DNA of 64,000 nt from Molossus alvarezi. Its lineage: Eukaryota; Chordata; Mammalia; Chiroptera; Molossidae. Under the pieces are notes generated by a model that saw only the letters and a program-made list of their open reading frames with translations, was not told where the DNA came from and did no database searches. The stretch spans positions 25,237,501-25,301,500 of the forward strand of contig CM073887.1 in NCBI GenBank assembly GCA_037176705.1. The letters run 5' to 3'. The position numbers and the translations under genes are program-made. The first letter of the stretch is position 1; the number at the start of each line of letters is the position of its first letter. Shown here piece by piece: positions 63,801 through 64,000 of this stretch.

Positions 63801-64000
63801 CTGCATGTAGAGTTCAATTTCTCTCGGTTCTTCCAGACTTGAGTTAAATTCTTTATGGAGAATTGGGGAGGGACACTTTTAAATACTGGGACCAATTTTA
63901 ATGTTGGGAACATTGAAACTATGACGCACGTAGGAAAAACTGGAAGGAGCTGGGTTTAGTGGCTAATTAGGCTCCACTGAGTAAGAGGAACACTGTAACA

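Larger units (their letters stand above)
53835..64000 (-). other. Upstream DCHS2 intron sequence to the window edge
   Basis: No cadherin-like coding segment was found on the minus strand here. The stretch holds the duplicated intron segment and simple repeats (54.25-54.57 kb), L2 (about 55.05-55.5 kb), an antisense MIR-like piece (about 55.5-55.62 kb), the twin-primed L1 (57.12-60.26 kb), two Ves SINEs, a MIR and a mariner MITE. Assignment as intron rests on the exon at 53834 entering in phase 2, so at least one more exon must lie further upstream. Confidence 0.6.

Overview
The window is nuclear DNA of a placental mammal, most likely a vespertilionid (vesper) bat. At least a dozen tRNA-derived SINEs of the bat Ves type are scattered on both strands. 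They have the GCCCTGGCC-type head, A and B boxes, a CT-rich tail segment and a CCTCGGGTGAGGAT-like 3' part, and many still have clear target-site duplications. A decayed piggyBac transposase, a LINE-1-related element with a half-L1 (HAL1) layout, hAT and mariner fragments, MIR, L2 and old L1 pieces fit the same picture.

The one gene I can name with confidence is on the minus strand at the right: the 3' end of a giant atypical cadherin, best called DCHS2 (dachsous cadherin-related 2). Four consecutive coding exons (53834-53704, 51882-51596, 50671-50539, 48344-45721) join in frame with canonical splice sites. They encode the end of one cadherin repeat, six further repeats, one transmembrane helix and a cytoplasmic tail of about 355 residues. 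No further exon was found between 53.8 kb and the right edge, so that part is read as a large intron. Everything left of about 45.4 kb lies downstream of the gene. In human this is the large gene-poor interval toward SFRP2 (prior knowledge, not visible here).

Layout: 0.2-0.4 kb MIR; 0.5-5.8 kb a mosaic of LTR remnants, some nested and some inverted, plus a 39-bp-arm inverted repeat; 5.8-23 kb mostly unique or very old sequence with scattered SINEs, a hAT MITE and an old LTR; 23.3-25.7 kb a piggyBac fossil hit by Ves SINEs; 28.96-29.86 kb a CpG-rich minisatellite of 20 units, 19 of which carry a perfect TGACGTCA CRE palindrome; 30.0-31.0 kb a GC-rich promoter-like segment with a CACGTG palindrome and a splice-donor-like site, then a hAT fragment; 31-39 kb AT-rich DNA with old L1/MIR; 39.15-41.71 kb an ORF1-only (HAL1-like) element with a nested SINE; 43.0-44.5 kb three phase-compatible exon-like segments on the plus strand with no recognised homologue; 45.4-53.8 kb the DCHS2 3' exons; 54.25-54.56 kb a simple-repeat hairpin next to a near-identical copy of the first ~235 bp of the neighbouring DCHS2 intron; 57.12-60.26 kb an L1 with a 5' inversion (twin priming).

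The best candidates for something undescribed are the CRE minisatellite with its neighbouring GC-rich segment, the plus-strand exon-like trio, and the duplicated intron segment that starts at a 5' splice site. Repeat family names rest on recalled consensus features, not on a database search.
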